A DNA stretch of 64,000 nucleotides from Bosea vaviloviae (GCF_001741865.1 NZ_CP017147.1:4393001-4457000); one strand, 5' to 3'. Shown: positions 19,657 to 30,396, counted from the stretch's first letter. Made by a program: numbers and translations. Notes: generated from the sequence alone by a model not told the origin.

Positions 19657-20864
19657 GCCTGACCCCGGTCAAGGTTGCGCTGCAGGCGCTGCTCGACAGC
19701 GTTCCCGGACCGACACCCGTCGAGATCGTTCCGCTCGCCTCCTGCGCCGGGCGCGTATTGGGCGCCGATATCGTCGCGCTCAGAACGCAGCCGCCTTTCG
19801 CCAATTCGGCCATGGATGGCTACGCGGCCCGAGCCGCAGATCTTATGCCGGCAAATGAACTGCGCGTTATCGGCGAATCGGCTGCCGGGCGCGCCTTTGC
19901 AGGGACGGTCGGGCCCGGCGAGGCGATTCGCATCTTCACCGGCGCGCCTATGCCCGACGGTGCCGATACGATCTTGATCCAGGAGAATGCCGATGGTGTC
20001 GGCGGCCCGGTCATCCGCGTCCGCGAAGGGGCCGAGCCGGGGCGTTTCGTCCGCCCGGCCGGGCTCGATTTTCGGGAAGGCGACGTCCTCCTCCCGGCAG
20101 GGCGCCGGCTCGACAGTGCCGCGCTCGGCCTCGCGGCAGCAGCCGGACACCCTGCCCTGCCGGTTCGGCGCAAGCCTCTGGTCGCGATCCTGGCGACCGG
20201 GGACGAACTCGTCCTGCCGGGCGAAACGGTCGGGCCCGACCAGATCGTCGCTTCAAACAGCTATTCCCTGGCCGCGATCGTCGAGGAGATCGGCGGAACG
20301 GCCTTCGATCTCGGCATCGCGCGCGACAATCATCCCGATCTCGCCGCCAAGATCGAACGGGCGCGAGCAGCCGGCGCTGACGTGCTGATCACGCTCGGCG
20401 GCGCCTCGGTCGGGGCGCATGACCTTGTGCAGGAAGCCTTGAAGCGCCAGGGCATGGAGCTCGGCTTCTGGAAGATCGCGATGCGGCCGGGCAAGCCGAT
20501 GATGATGGGTCGGCTTGGTGCCATGGTCGCCGTCGGCCTACCCGGCAACCCTGTCTCGTCGATCGTCTGCGGGCATCTGTTCGTGGCGCCGTTGATCGAG
20601 GCGCTCCTCGGCATGCCCGATCCCGCGCGCGACCGTAGCGAACCGGCGATTCTCGGAATCGATATGCCGGCTAATGATGAGCGTGAAGATTATCTGCGCG
20701 CCGATCTTCAACACATCGAGTCGGGCTGGCTCGCCACCCCCTTCACCAAGCAGGATTCCTCGATGCTGGGCAATCTGGCGCGCGCACGGGCGCTGGTCAT
20801 TCGCCCGGCCTATGCAGAGCCGGCAAAAGAAGGCGCACCCTGCCGGATCATCCGCCTCCGCTAG
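19653..20864 (+). CDS. moeA: Molybdopterin molybdenumtransferase
   Basis: 403 residues; inserts molybdate into adenylylated molybdopterin. Visible are the N-terminal [17 protein letters not shown] motif (NSAMDGYAA, about residues 50-58), the [14 protein letters not shown] motif and the MoCF-binding region [26 protein letters not shown] and GLPGNPVSS. It is the last gene before the lexA operator; lexA begins 81 nt downstream with its own regulatory site. Confidence 0.96.
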   Translation: MSLTPVKVALQALLDSVPGPTPVEIVPLASCAGRVLGADIVALRTQPPFANSAMDGYAARAADLMPANELRVIGESAAGRAFAGTVGPGEAIRIFTGAPMPDGADTILIQENADGVGGPVIRVREGAEPGRFVRPAGLDFREGDVLLPAGRRLDSAALGLAAAAGHPALPVRRKPLVAILATGDELVLPGETVGPDQIVASNSYSLAAIVEEIGGTAFDLGIARDNHPDLAAKIERARAAGADVLITLGGASVGAHDLVQEALKRQGMELGFWKIAMRPGKPMMMGRLGAMVAVGLPGNPVSSIVCGHLFVAPLIEALLGMPDPARDRSEPAILGIDMPANDEREDYLRADLQHIESGWLATPFTKQDSSMLGNLARARALVIRPAYAEPAKEGAPCRIIRLR

Positions 20865-20875
20865 GTTAGCTTGCG

Positions 20876-20914
20876 GAACACAACACGAACGTGTATGATG
20901 TTCGTGATTTGTTT
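20876..20914 (+). promoter_or_regulatory. LexA operator (SOS boxes) upstream of lexA
   Basis: GAAC at 20876-20879 and 20887-20890 are separated by exactly 7 nt, the alphaproteobacterial direct-repeat LexA box. A second, opposite copy, GTTC (20900-20903)-N7-GTTT (20911-20914), has one mismatch. The two together form a perfect dyad CACGAAC/GTTCGTG (20884-20890 and 20900-20906). Position 30-70 nt before lexA implies autorepression. Confidence 0.85.
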
Positions 20915-20945
20915 CGAATTCGCGCCGCGGGCGCTGGCGGGGACC

Positions 20946-21665
20946 ATGCTGACACGCAAACAATTCGAATTGCTCCGCTTCATCCAGGAACGCCTGCGTG
21001 AAAGCGGCGTGCCGCCCTCCTTCGACGAAATGAAGGACGCGCTCGATCTCCGCTCGAAATCCGGCATTCATCGCCTGATCATGGCGTTGGAGGAGCGAGG
21101 CTTCATTCGCCGGCTGCCCAATCGCGCCCGCGCATTGGAGGTGATCAAGCTTCCCGATGGCGTCGGCACGCCACAAGGCGCGCGCCCGCGTTTCAGCCCC
21201 TCCATCGTGCAAGGCGGCCTCGGCCAGGGCGGCGGCCTCGGCAAGGCGCGCCCGGCGCCGAATCCCGAAGAGGAGGCGCGGGCCACGATCGCAATCCCGG
21301 TGATGGGGCGGATCGCGGCCGGCACGCCGATCTCGGCGATCCAGAGCCGGAGCCACAGTGTGGCACTGCCGGCGGACATGCTCGGCGCCGGCGAGCATTT
21401 CGCGCTTGAGGTGCGCGGCGATTCGATGGTCGAGGCCGGCATTCTCGACGGCGACACCGTCGTCATCCGCCGGCAGGACACCGCCAATACCGGCGACATC
21501 ATCGTGGCGCTGATCGATGACGAGGAGGCGACGCTGAAGCGCCTGCGCAAACGTGGCTCGTCAATCGCGCTTGAAGCCGCAAACCCGGCTTATGAAACCC
21601 GTGTGCTCGGCCCTGATCGGGTCAAGATCCAGGGTCGCTTGGTCAATTTGATGCGGCGCTACTGA
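20946..21665 (+). CDS. lexA: SOS repressor LexA
   Basis: 239 residues. N-terminal winged helix ([20 protein letters not shown]...) binds SOS operators; the linker is unusually Gly-rich and long, as in Rhizobiales. The autoproteolytic domain has the Ala-Gly cleavage site A125-G126 (GRIAAGTP), nucleophile S160 ([10 protein letters not shown]) and K198 (ATLKRLR). The start at ATG 20946 is chosen because family N-termini begin MLTRKQ; earlier in-frame codons overlap the operator. Its 3' end overlaps the convergent comEC-like gene by 7 nt. Confidence 0.97.
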   Translation: MLTRKQFELLRFIQERLRESGVPPSFDEMKDALDLRSKSGIHRLIMALEERGFIRRLPNRARALEVIKLPDGVGTPQGARPRFSPSIVQGGLGQGGGLGKARPAPNPEEEARATIAIPVMGRIAAGTPISAIQSRSHSVALPADMLGAGEHFALEVRGDSMVEAGILDGDTVVIRRQDTANTGDIIVALIDDEEATLKRLRKRGSSIALEAANPAYETRVLGPDRVKIQGRLVNLMRRY

Positions 21666-23926
21666 ATCCGGTCGGGCTCGGCTGCCACATCGCCCGTATC
21701 GCTCCTCTCCGGCTGCCGCGCAGGAGGCGGCTGCGAGGGCCTTGGGCTTGTCGCCGTGCGCTTACGCATCCAAGGGCGATCGGCGTCCTGCCGTTCCGAT
21801 TGGATCGTGCGCCAGCCGCCTGCAGTGCCGATGAGGGAGGTCGCGCCGTCGCGGTTCAGGGCCGTCCGGTCGACCAGCTTCGCTGCGCAGGGAGCCGACC
21901 AGGGTATCGGCGTGACGACGAGGTCGGCGCGCAGGCAATCCTCGATGACGGCGAGCCGGTCTTTCGCATAGGCGATCCGGCGGCCGTTGCGAGCGGTGAC
22001 GACACAGCCTTGCGTATCGCAAGCCGCATTCTTGCGCAGGCTCGCATCCGTGGGCTGCCGCCCATCGCCATCGGCGGTGAGCCATTGTTGCAGCACAAAG
22101 CTGCTTGGCCGGCCGGCCAGAATGAAACGGTCATCGGCTCCGCGCACGACGAGGCCGGAACCGTCGCGTTCGATGACGATATCCGGCCGGTCCGGCTTGG
22201 CCGCGACCGTGACGCCCATCACCAGCGGCACAATGGCTAGCAACCGAAGCTTGGTGCTCCACAGCGTCAGCCAGAGCAGTGTCATTGCAAGGCAGACCAG
22301 CGCGGCCTCGCCGAAGGCGGGAATGATCAGCGTCGAGTGATCGATCGCCGCGACCCAGTGGGCCAGCCGCAGCACGACCTCGGAGGCGGCGCCCATCAGC
22401 CACCAGGCCGGCCAGTCGAGGCCGAAGGGGTAGGCCAGCACTCCGAACACCGCAGCTGGCATGACGAACAGCGAGACGAAGGGCAAGGCGAGCGCATTGC
22501 CGAGCAGCCCGAACGGATTGAAGGTCTGGAAATGATAGGCGCCGAACGGGGCCGTCGCCGCCGTCGCCAGCAGGGTTGTGATGACGGTGCCGCTGGCGGC
22601 GATCCAGAGTGGGCGCAGCGGCCAGGGCCATGGCGATGGCGGCGCGGTCTGATTGCGTTCCTCCCAGCGCTCGGCAAAGGCGATCAGCGCCGCGACCGCC
22701 CCGAATGACATCTGGAAGCTCGGCCCGAGCAGCGCCTCGGGCTCGCGCAGCAAGACGATGATGGCCGCCAAGGCAAGGTTGCGCATGCTCAGCGCCGGGC
22801 GGTCGATCAGGATTGCGCCGAGCATGACCAGCGTCATGATCAATGACCTGACGGTTGCGACATCGGAGCCGGAGAAGATGCAATAGGCGGTTGCTCCGAT
22901 CATGGCGGCAACGGCGGCGATCTTCTTGATCGGCCAATGCAGGGCCAGCGTCTGCGAGAGCGCCAGCAGCGCCCGCACCAGCCAGAGGATCGTGCCGGCG
23001 GCGAGCACCATGTGCAGGCCCGAAATCGAGACGATGTGGTAGATGCCAGCCGCGCGCAGATCGGCATTGGTCGTTTCCGTGATCAGACCGCGCTTGCCGG
23101 TCACCAGCGCTGCCGCCATCGCGCCGGCCTGCCCGCCCCCGACGCTGGCGATGCGGGCGGTCAGGGCGTTGCGGGCGCGGTCGATCAGAACGGCTCTCGC
23201 GAGTTCGGGCGGAGGCGGGCCTGGCGCCGGCGTCAGCATGATCTTGCCGGGGATGTTGCCGACCGCTCCGATGCCGCGAAAGAACGCGTCGCGGCCGAAA
23301 TCATAGCCGCCCGGTCGCGCCGGACCAGGCGGCGGCAGAAGGCGCGCATTGGCCGTGATATGGTCTCCCGGCGCGACTGTCTCCGCCTTGATGTTGACGC
23401 GGACGCGTTTGGGCCGTCGCTCCGCTTCGACGCCGGCTATCCCGGTGACCAGCACGACGAGGCGAGCGCCGGCATCGCGCGCCTCGACGGATTCGACATA
23501 GCCGGTGAGCTGGCCGGTGCGCGGGCGATCCAGGATCGGCGCCATGATCGTCGCGGTGCGCCAGGTCGCTGCCGAGAAGCCGACGAAGACCGCGACCAGC
23601 CCAAGGCAAACCGGCAAGGCGAGCTGCCGCCGGCGCAGAGCTATGGCGAGGCCGCTCGCAAGCGCGACGCCGGCAAGCGGCGCCCATAGCGCGGGCTCCC
23701 GGTCGCCGGCGAAGTAGAGCAGAATGCCGATGCCCATCATGACCGGGAACCAGAGGAAGAGCCGCCGGCGCTCCGCCTCGGCGGCGAAGGCCTGTCGCGC
23801 CTGCCCGAGCCAACCCCGCCATGCCAGGCTGACACCGCCGCCGGGCCAGGAGACGGGCAGGCGCGACGGCAGGACGCCGGCCAGTGCGCCGCGTGATTTC
23901 ACCCGCTCTGACGGTCCTGTATGCAC
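21659..23926 (-). CDS. ComEC/Rec2-family membrane protein with degenerate C-terminal domain
   Basis: 755 residues. After a basic N-terminus come two or three hydrophobic segments, a periplasmic DUF4131/OB-like region (about residues 100-230) and a polytopic competence domain with [18 protein letters not shown] (about 290-307), the best-conserved ComEC motif. ComEC forms the inner-membrane channel for transforming DNA. The C-terminal region resembles the beta-lactamase-like domain but shows no HxHxDH metal motif; it reads [15 protein letters not shown] and later ends in a Pro/Arg-rich tail. Start is GTG at 23926. No other competence genes lie nearby. Confidence 0.85.
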   Translation of the reverse strand: MHTGPSERVKSRGALAGVLPSRLPVSWPGGGVSLAWRGWLGQARQAFAAEAERRRLFLWFPVMMGIGILLYFAGDREPALWAPLAGVALASGLAIALRRRQLALPVCLGLVAVFVGFSAATWRTATIMAPILDRPRTGQLTGYVESVEARDAGARLVVLVTGIAGVEAERRPKRVRVNIKAETVAPGDHITANARLLPPPGPARPGGYDFGRDAFFRGIGAVGNIPGKIMLTPAPGPPPPELARAVLIDRARNALTARIASVGGGQAGAMAAALVTGKRGLITETTNADLRAAGIYHIVSISGLHMVLAAGTILWLVRALLALSQTLALHWPIKKIAAVAAMIGATAYCIFSGSDVATVRSLIMTLVMLGAILIDRPALSMRNLALAAIIVLLREPEALLGPSFQMSFGAVAALIAFAERWEERNQTAPPSPWPWPLRPLWIAASGTVITTLLATAATAPFGAYHFQTFNPFGLLGNALALPFVSLFVMPAAVFGVLAYPFGLDWPAWWLMGAASEVVLRLAHWVAAIDHSTLIIPAFGEAALVCLAMTLLWLTLWSTKLRLLAIVPLVMGVTVAAKPDRPDIVIERDGSGLVVRGADDRFILAGRPSSFVLQQWLTADGDGRQPTDASLRKNAACDTQGCVVTARNGRRIAYAKDRLAVIEDCLRADLVVTPIPWSAPCAAKLVDRTALNRDGATSLIGTAGGWRTIQSERQDADRPWMRKRTATSPRPSQPPPARQPERSDTGDVAAEPDRIQ

Positions 23927-24100
23927 CGCCGCCCCTTCCCCAGCCCGCCCGCGATCTTGCGCTTAACGCGGGCGGCCGAGCCATGTTACAGGGGCCACGC
24001 CGGCTGTCATGCCATGACCGGTGGATTGTCCCGTTTTTCCCTTCCCTTCCTGTTTTGCCTTGGGCTGCCGTTTCATCAGCCCAGCCGGAGCCCAGCCTTC

Positions 24101-25519
24101 ATGAGTGATGCGGTCGTCACGCGCTTTGCCCCCTCGCCCACCGGCTTCCTGCATATCGGCGGAGCGCGGACGGCCCTGTTCAACTGGCTCTATGCGCGCC
24201 GCCACGGCGGCAAGATGCTGCTGCGGATCGAGGACACGGACCGCGAACGCTCGACCGAACCGGCGATCGCCGCGATCCTCGACGGGTTGAGCTGGCTCGG
24301 GCTCGATTGGGATGGCGACACCGTCTACCAATTCGCCCGCGCCGAGCGGCATCGCGAGGTGGCGCAGCAGATGCTGGCTGCCGGCAGGGCTTATCATTGC
24401 TATGCGACGCCGGCCGAGCTCGACGAGATGCGCGAGAAGGCCAAGGCCGAGGGCCGGCCGATGCGCTATGATGGCCGCTGGCGCGATCGTGATCCGGCGA
24501 CGGCCCCGGCCGGCGTGAAGCCGGTCATCCGCCTGCGCGCGCCGCAGACCGGCGAGACCGTGGTCGAGGACGAGGTCCAGGGCCGCGTCGTCTGGCAAAA
24601 CGAGAACCTCGACGACCTCGTCCTGCTGCGCTCCGACGGAAACCCGACCTACATGCTGGCCGTGGTGGTCGACGATCACGACATGGGCGTGACCCATGTC
24701 ATTCGCGGCGACGACCATCTGACCAACGCTGCCCGCCAGACCCAGATCTACCAGGCGATGGGTTGGCAGGTGCCGAGCATGTCGCATATCCCGCTGATCC
24801 ATGGGGCGGATGGAGCAAAACTCTCCAAGCGCCATGGCGCACTCGGCGTCGATGCCTATCGCTCCATGGGCTATTTGCCGGTGGCGCTGCGCAATTATCT
24901 GCTGCGCCTCGGCTGGAGCCATGGTGACCAGGAGATCTTCTCGACCGACGAGATGATCGCGCTGTTCAACCTGTCCTCGATCGGTCGTTCGCCGGCGCGT
25001 TTCGACTACGCCAAGCTGGAGAGCTTGAATGGTCTCTATATGCGTCAGTCCGACGACCAGGCCCTGCTCGATGCGCTCAAAATCATCCTGCCCGAGATCG
25101 GCCCGGCGCGTGGCCTGCCGGGTGCACTTTCGCCGGAGCTGGAGGCGCGCTTCCTTGCCGCCATGCCTGGCTTGAAGGAGCGCGCCAAGACGCTGATCGA
25201 ACTGCTCGACAGCGCCTATTATCTCTACGCTCCGCGCCCGCTGCAGCTCGATCAGAAAGCTACAGCCCTGCTCGACGAGGCCGCACGCCAACGCCTGCCG
25301 GGCCTGGCGGCGAAACTCTCGGCCGTGAACGACTGGTCGCCGGAGGCGCTGGAGGCCGTGGTTCGCGGCTATGCCGAGGAGCATGGGCTCAAGCTTGGCC
25401 AGGCAGCGCAGCCCTTGCGCGCCGCCCTGACCGGCCGCGCCATGTCGCCGGGCCTGTTCGACGTCATGGCGGTGCTCGGCCGCGAGGAGACGCTGGCGCG
25501 CCTGGCTGATCAGTCATGA
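24101..25519 (+). CDS. gltX: Glutamyl-tRNA synthetase
   Basis: 472 residues, class Ic synthetase that charges tRNA-Glu. The HIGH-type motif is [13 protein letters not shown] (about residues 10-22) and the KMSKS equivalent is KLSKRHG (about 242-248). The ATG at 24101 is selected because the family begins just before [10 protein letters not shown]; the open frame extends 60 codons upstream but that stretch overlaps the divergent comEC promoter region. Confidence 0.97.
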   Translation: MSDAVVTRFAPSPTGFLHIGGARTALFNWLYARRHGGKMLLRIEDTDRERSTEPAIAAILDGLSWLGLDWDGDTVYQFARAERHREVAQQMLAAGRAYHCYATPAELDEMREKAKAEGRPMRYDGRWRDRDPATAPAGVKPVIRLRAPQTGETVVEDEVQGRVVWQNENLDDLVLLRSDGNPTYMLAVVVDDHDMGVTHVIRGDDHLTNAARQTQIYQAMGWQVPSMSHIPLIHGADGAKLSKRHGALGVDAYRSMGYLPVALRNYLLRLGWSHGDQEIFSTDEMIALFNLSSIGRSPARFDYAKLESLNGLYMRQSDDQALLDALKIILPEIGPARGLPGALSPELEARFLAAMPGLKERAKTLIELLDSAYYLYAPRPLQLDQKATALLDEAARQRLPGLAAKLSAVNDWSPEALEAVVRGYAEEHGLKLGQAAQPLRAALTGRAMSPGLFDVMAVLGREETLARLADQS

Positions 25520-25525
25520 CGTGGC

Positions 25526-25541
25526 GGGGGCTCCGTCCCCC
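25526..25541 (+). terminator. Possible terminator after gltX
   Basis: GGGGG-CTCCGT-CCCCC followed by TTTCGG, 7 nt after the gltX stop. The stem is short and the T-run weak. The rest of the gap up to gltA (to 25804) shows no gene I can support; it presumably carries the gltA promoter. Confidence 0.4.
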
Positions 25542-25804
25542 TTTCGGCTCTGTTGAACCGCCTCTGCAAATGGTCTAGTGACGCGCCATGTGACCGGCTC
25601 CGCCGCGTGGTGGAAGGGGCACAAATATTGCTTGAATATCAGTTGGATGAACCAGCTTCCTGCCCGTATCCGCATTTGCCGTTCCGTCACAGGGCCGTCA
25701 CGTCCAGGCCTTCGGATGACAGAGATGTCTCGTGCGCAACAATTCGGTGTTGGGCCTGATGGAACAGCGACTGGTCAGCAACGAGCCTGAAAGGATCGGT
25801 ATCG

Positions 25805-27094
25805 ATGAGCGGAAATAGCAGCCAGCTCCAGGTCGACGGAAAAACCATCGACATGGCGATCAAGAAGGGGTCGATCGGCCCCTCCGTCATCGACATCGCC
25901 AAGCTCTACTCGCAAACGGGCATGTTCACCTATGACCCGGGCTTCACCTCTACGGCGAGCTGCGAATCGCAGATCACCTATATCGACGGCGACGAGGGCA
26001 TCCTGCTCTATCGCGGCTACCCCATCGAGCAACTCGCCGAGCATGGCGACTTCCTCGAGACCTGCTACCTGCTGCTGGAAGGCGAATTGCCGACCGCCGC
26101 GCAGAAGGCCGATTTCGACTATCGCGTGACGCGCCATACCATGGTGCACGAGCAGATGGCCCGCTTCTTCCAAGGCTTCCGCCGTGACGCTCACCCGATG
26201 GCGGTGATGGTCGGCTCGATCGGCGCAATGTCGGCGTTCTATCACGACTCGACCGATATCTCCGATCCGCAGCAGCGCATGATCGCCTCGATGCGCATGA
26301 TCGCGAAGATGCCGACGCTCGCCGCCATGGCGTTCAAATACACCATCGGCCAGCCCTTCGTGTTCCCGCTGAACTCGCTCGATTACACCTCGAACTTCCT
26401 GCGCATGTGCTTTGCGGTGCCTGCCGAGGAGTACAAGGTCAATCCGGTGCTGTCGCGCGCGCTCGACCGGATCTTCATCCTGCATGCCGACCATGAGCAG
26501 AACGCCTCGACCTCGACGGTCCGGCTTGCCGGCTCGTCGGGCGCCAATCCCTTCGCCTGCATTGCGGCCGGCGCAGCCTGCCTCTGGGGTCCGGCCCATG
26601 GCGGCGCCAATGAAGCCGCCCTCAAGATGCTCGAGGAGATCGGCTCGGTCGAGAACATCCCGAAATACATCGCCAAGGCGAAGGACAAGAACGATCCCTT
26701 CCGCCTGATGGGCTTCGGCCACCGCGTCTACAAGAACTACGATCCGCGCGCCAAGATCATGCAGAAGACCACGCATGAGGTGCTCAATGAGCTCGGCATC
26801 AAGGACGATCCGCTGCTGGACGTGGCGATCGAACTTGAGCGCATCGCGCTGTCGGACCCCTATTTCATCGAGAAGAAGCTCTATCCGAACATCGATTTCT
26901 ATTCGGGCATCACGCTGAAGGCGATGGGCTTCCCGACTTCGATGTTCACGGCGCTGTTTGCGCTTGCGCGCACCGTCGGCTGGATCGCGCAGTGGAAGGA
27001 AATGATCGAGGATCCGTCCCAGCGCATCGGCCGTCCGCGCCAGCTCTACACCGGCGCCGGCCAGCGCGAATACACCCCGATCGGCCGGCGCTGA
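25805..27094 (+). CDS. gltA: Citrate synthase
   Basis: 429 residues, hexameric type II citrate synthase that condenses oxaloacetate with acetyl-CoA at the entry of the TCA cycle. Active-site regions are visible: [20 protein letters not shown] (first catalytic His), [12 protein letters not shown] (second His) and the Asp in the C-terminal IDFYSGI segment, with [16 protein letters not shown] between. A good site, AAAGGATCGG, precedes the ATG. Single gene with its own terminator. Confidence 0.98.
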   Translation: MSGNSSQLQVDGKTIDMAIKKGSIGPSVIDIAKLYSQTGMFTYDPGFTSTASCESQITYIDGDEGILLYRGYPIEQLAEHGDFLETCYLLLEGELPTAAQKADFDYRVTRHTMVHEQMARFFQGFRRDAHPMAVMVGSIGAMSAFYHDSTDISDPQQRMIASMRMIAKMPTLAAMAFKYTIGQPFVFPLNSLDYTSNFLRMCFAVPAEEYKVNPVLSRALDRIFILHADHEQNASTSTVRLAGSSGANPFACIAAGAACLWGPAHGGANEAALKMLEEIGSVENIPKYIAKAKDKNDPFRLMGFGHRVYKNYDPRAKIMQKTTHEVLNELGIKDDPLLDVAIELERIALSDPYFIEKKLYPNIDFYSGITLKAMGFPTSMFTALFALARTVGWIAQWKEMIEDPSQRIGRPRQLYTGAGQREYTPIGRR

Positions 27095-27117
27095 AACATC
27101 CGGCCCAGCTTTAGGAA

Positions 27118-27151
27118 GGCCGCGGCGAGCAATCGTCGCGGCCGTTTTGTT
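27118..27151 (+). terminator. Rho-independent terminator after gltA
   Basis: Stem GGCCGCGGCGA/TCGTCGCGGCC with a GCAA loop, followed by GTTTTGTT, 23 nt after the gltA stop. Confidence 0.8.
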
Positions 27152-27222
27152 GCGCCGAATTGATAACTGCGACGCATCCGCGCCTAAGCTATCGTCGCCC
27201 CATCAATTGGGAGTGCAGCTTT

Positions 27223-28218
27223 ATGTCGAACCAGAATGGCTTGAATCGTCGCGTTTTCCTGACCGGAGCCTCGGCGCTTTCGGTCACCGGATTTCCCGCG
27301 CACGCCCAGGCGCAAGCCGCCTTCCCAACGCGACCGATTTCACTGATCGTGCCCTTCGCCGCCGGCGGCTCGACCGACATCGTCGCCCGCCTCGTCGGCC
27401 AGAAGATGGGTGAACTGCTCGGGCAGTCGGTCGTCATCGAGAACCGCGCCGGAGCGGGCGGCAACCTTGGCTCTACCGCCGTGGCGCGCGCCGCGCCTGA
27501 CGGCTACACCATCCTGATGGGCACGATCTCGACCCATGCGCTCAATCCCGCGATCCTCAAGACCGTCACCTTCGATCCCGTCAAGGATTTCACGCCGATC
27601 TCGCTGCTAGCCATAGTGCCCAACGTCATGGTCGTGCATCCGGACTTTCCGGCAAAAACAGTGCCGGAAGTCATCAAGCTGCTGAAGGAAAACCCCGGCA
27701 AATACGCCTATGCGTCGTCGGGCGTCGGCACGCCGCTGCATCTGTCGGGCGAGCTGTTCAAGTCGCTCGGCGGCGTCAGCATGAACCATGTGCCCTATCG
27801 CGGCGCCGGCCCCGCCTTGAACGACGTGGTCTCGGGCGCGGTGCCGATCATGTTCGACAACCTGCCCTCCTCCGCGCAGTTCATCCGCACGGGGCAATTG
27901 CGCGCCATCGGCGTCACCACCAAGGCTCGGGTCTCGTCCTTCCCCGACATCCCGACCATCGCCGAGGCCGGCCTGACCGGCTATGAAACCTATACTTGGA
28001 ATGCGCTGTTCGGGCCGGCGAATCTGCCCCGCCCCATCGTCGACAAGCTCAACAGCGTGGCAAACGCGGCGCTGACCGACGCCAATGTGAAGCAGCGCCT
28101 CAACGACGTCAGCGCCGAGATCATCGGCTCAACACCCGAAGCACTCGGCGAACACGTCAAGATCGAGGTGGCGAAATGGTTCCCGATCGCCAAGGCTTCA
28201 GGCGCGGCGCTCGAATGA
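27223..28218 (+). CDS. Tripartite tricarboxylate transporter substrate-binding protein (Bug family)
   Basis: 331 residues, periplasmic receptor of the TctC/Bug family that binds carboxylates or related small molecules. The N-terminus has a twin-arginine signal (NRRVFLTGASALS) with likely cleavage after HAQAQA. The mature part has the typical FPTRPISLIVPFAAGGSTD start, ENRAGAGGNLGS and MNHVPYRGAGPALND. No tctA/tctB membrane genes lie nearby, so it is an orphan receptor whose substrate cannot be read from the sequence. The ATG at 27223 is preferred over one 63 nt upstream because it places the signal at the N-terminus. Confidence 0.92.
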   Translation: MSNQNGLNRRVFLTGASALSVTGFPAHAQAQAAFPTRPISLIVPFAAGGSTDIVARLVGQKMGELLGQSVVIENRAGAGGNLGSTAVARAAPDGYTILMGTISTHALNPAILKTVTFDPVKDFTPISLLAIVPNVMVVHPDFPAKTVPEVIKLLKENPGKYAYASSGVGTPLHLSGELFKSLGGVSMNHVPYRGAGPALNDVVSGAVPIMFDNLPSSAQFIRTGQLRAIGVTTKARVSSFPDIPTIAEAGLTGYETYTWNALFGPANLPRPIVDKLNSVANAALTDANVKQRLNDVSAEIIGSTPEALGEHVKIEVAKWFPIAKASGAALE

Positions 28219-28232
28219 GCCAAGAGCCGGAT

Positions 28233-28271
28233 GATTTCAGACGGGATCACACAGTGATCCCGTCTGAAATC
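28233..28271. terminator. Perfect 18-bp inverted repeat between convergent genes
   Basis: Arms at 28233-28250 and 28254-28271 are perfectly complementary (GATTTCAGACGGGATCAC / GTGATCCCGTCTGAAATC) around a 3-nt centre. It lies 14 nt after the Bug-receptor stop and 80 nt from the lpxB stop. It could be a bidirectional terminator or a protein-binding palindrome; no T-run is present. Confidence 0.6.
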
Positions 28272-28296
28272 TGAATCCGTCTCTCATCTAAAAGCG

Positions 28297-28347
28297 AGAG
28301 CAGGATCGATGCGAAAAACCGGTTCCCACTTTTTCGCATCCTGCTCT
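28297..28347. repeat. Hairpin repeat sharing the CCGGTTCCCACTTTT core
   Basis: Arms AGAGCAGGAT..ATGCGAAAAA and CTTTTTCGCATCCTGCTCT pair with a 2-nt bulge. The loop carries ACCGGTTCCCACTTTT, the same core found in repeat family A (9537-9637 and 41740-41838). It ends 4 nt before the lpxB stop, so it may serve as the lpxB 3' end. Confidence 0.65.
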
Positions 28348-28351
28348 TGCC

Positions 28352-29533
28352 TCAAACCCGCACCGCAACACCTGATTCAAGCAAAGCCAGCGCAGCCTCG
28401 ACGGCATTCGCCGCCGGGCTCGCGCCGGCCGAGCGCATGATCGTCTCGACCTCGTCGAAACCGGCCAATTGGCGCGCGCGCGCCTCGCCCTCGGGAATGA
28501 TCGCCAGAACCTCGCGGCTCAAGGCCTCAGGTGTCGCCATCTCCTGGATGAATTCGGGCACGACACTGCGCCCCAGGATCAGGTTCGGCAGGATCACGCT
28601 CGGCAGCTTGATCAATCGCCTGGCGATCGCGGCTTCCCAATTGGCGCCGCGATAGGCGGCAACCGTAGGGATCTGCGCCAGCGCAAGCTCGAGCGTGACG
28701 GTCCCCGACGCTGCGAGCGCTGCGCGCGCCCCACGGAAGGCTGCGAGCTTGCTGACCTCGCCAGTGACGATCTCGGGCTTGACCGGCCAGGCGGCGACGG
28801 CTTCGCCGATCAGGTCACGAAGATGCGCGACGGCCGGCAAGACAAAGCGTGCCTGGGGCCGCTCGGCGGCGATCAGCGCCACGGCCTGCCCAAAAGCCGG
28901 CATCAGGTGATTGATCTCGGAGCGGCGGCTGCCTGGCAGGATCAGGATTTCCGGTCGTTCGCTATCGGCGCGGCGAGCAGCTTCATCGAGGTTCGGGCGC
29001 AGATCGGCCAGGCGCTCCATCAGCGGGTGACCGACATAGACCGTGCTTGGCCCATGCAGCCGCGCCAATGCGGCCGGCTCGAAGGGCAACAATGCCAGAA
29101 TGCGGTCGACATGCGGCGCCATGCGCCGTGCCCGCCCAGAGCGCCAGGCCCAGACGCTGGGGCAGACCCAGTGCACGATCGGGATCGCCGGCGCGCGGGC
29201 GCGAACCTTCTTGGCGACGCGCAAGGAAAAGTCCGGGCTGTCTATCGTCAGCAGCAGGTCGGGCGCGAAGGCGGCGACGCCTTTCGCCGCATCCGACATC
29301 CGCCGCAGCAGCAGTGGCAAGCGCGCGATGACGGGCCCGAATCCCATCACGGCGATATCGGCTTGCGGGAACAGCGGGACGAGCCCCTGCGCGATCAGGC
29401 TCTCGCCGCCCACGCCCATGAGTTCGAGCGGCCGCTCGCCCAAGCGCGCGCGCAGCGCCACGAGGAAACGCGTCGCCAGCGCATCGCCCGAGGCCTCGCC
29501 CGCGATGATGGCAAGCCGGAATGGCCGGCTCAT
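28352..29533 (-). CDS. lpxB: Lipid-A-disaccharide synthase
   Basis: 393 residues; peripheral membrane glycosyltransferase (GT19) that joins lipid X and UDP-2,3-diacylglucosamine into the lipid A disaccharide. Recognisable segments are IIAGEASGDALA (about residues 9-20), ELMGVGGESLIAQG, PIVHWVCPSVWAW and YVGHPLMERL, then LPGSRRSEI. The ATG overlaps the lpxI stop by 4 nt. It is the last gene of the lpxD-fabZ-lpxA-lpxI-lpxB run. Confidence 0.97.
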   Translation of the reverse strand: MSRPFRLAIIAGEASGDALATRFLVALRARLGERPLELMGVGGESLIAQGLVPLFPQADIAVMGFGPVIARLPLLLRRMSDAAKGVAAFAPDLLLTIDSPDFSLRVAKKVRARAPAIPIVHWVCPSVWAWRSGRARRMAPHVDRILALLPFEPAALARLHGPSTVYVGHPLMERLADLRPNLDEAARRADSERPEILILPGSRRSEINHLMPAFGQAVALIAAERPQARFVLPAVAHLRDLIGEAVAAWPVKPEIVTGEVSKLAAFRGARAALAASGTVTLELALAQIPTVAAYRGANWEAAIARRLIKLPSVILPNLILGRSVVPEFIQEMATPEALSREVLAIIPEGEARARQLAGFDEVETIMRSAGASPAANAVEAALALLESGVAVRV

Positions 29534-30396
29534 ATGACGCCCTCGACAAAGACGCCGAGCTGATCGGCAAGCCGGCCGAGTTTACCGCGATCACCGACGA
29601 GCACGCGGCCGGCCCTGAGCGCGATACCGGCAAGGCCCGCCTCTGCGATGTTGCGCAAGGTATCGGGACCGATCGCCGGCATGTCGACGCGCAGGTCCTG
29701 GCCTTCCTTCGGCGCCTTGACCAGGACGCCGTCGCCCTTGGCAATCTTGAGCCGCCCGCTGGAGGCGAGCTCGGCGACACGCCGGATCATCGCATCGGTG
29801 CCCTCAGCCGCTTCTATCGCGACGATGCGATGATCGGCCAGGACCGCCGCCTGGCCGACGTCGAAAGGGGCGAGCGCCGACAGCATGGCGAAGCCGCGCG
29901 CGATCAATTCATGCTGAGCCGGCGTCGCGGCCTTGCGGCCGAGCGCCCCCATCGGGACGGTCAACTCCGGTGCGATCTCGGCGGGACCGTGGACGCGAAA
30001 GCCGCGCTCCTCGAAGAAGCGGACGACGCCGCGCAGCAAATGGTCGTCTCCACCCTGAAAGGCGCGCGCAAAATGAGGCAGATATTTCAAGGTCGAGGCT
30101 TCCGGCCTCAACGCGCCGAAGCTCGGGCGCGGCAGCGAGCCGATCAGGACGAGATCGGCGATCTCCCGACGGCGCAAATCGTCGAGCAGCCGTCCGAGTT
30201 GGCCGAGCCTGTATGAGGTGACCTCGATCTCGCCGAAACGTGCCGGGTCAGCCGCGCCATCGAGCGCGGCGACAAACAGGCCGCGGCCTTGCCGGGCTGC
30301 AATTTCGGCAAGAGCAGGCGGGAAATCGCCGCCGCCGGCGATGATCGCGAGCGGTCCGCGCGCCACCGCCATCGACTCTGGACGAGCAGTGTTCAC
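29530..30396 (-). CDS. lpxI: UDP-2,3-diacylglucosamine diphosphatase LpxI
   Basis: 288 residues, the LpxI (DUF1009) enzyme that hydrolyses UDP-2,3-diacylglucosamine to lipid X. It replaces LpxH in most alphaproteobacteria, first shown in Caulobacter. The N-terminal part has LAIIAGGGDFPPALAEIAA; the C-terminal catalytic domain has GTDAMIRRVAEL, LVKAPKEGQDLRVDMPAIG and LAGIALRAGRVLV. Start is GTG 30396, overlapping the lpxA stop; an ATG eight codons further in is an alternative. Confidence 0.95.
   Translation of the reverse strand: MNTARPESMAVARGPLAIIAGGGDFPPALAEIAARQGRGLFVAALDGAADPARFGEIEVTSYRLGQLGRLLDDLRRREIADLVLIGSLPRPSFGALRPEASTLKYLPHFARAFQGGDDHLLRGVVRFFEERGFRVHGPAEIAPELTVPMGALGRKAATPAQHELIARGFAMLSALAPFDVGQAAVLADHRIVAIEAAEGTDAMIRRVAELASSGRLKIAKGDGVLVKAPKEGQDLRVDMPAIGPDTLRNIAEAGLAGIALRAGRVLVGDRGKLGRLADQLGVFVEGVI

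Noticed and set aside
25578..25790. 70-codon frame upstream of gltA
   Set aside because: No ribosome site, no domain, and overlaps the expected promoter; judged chance.
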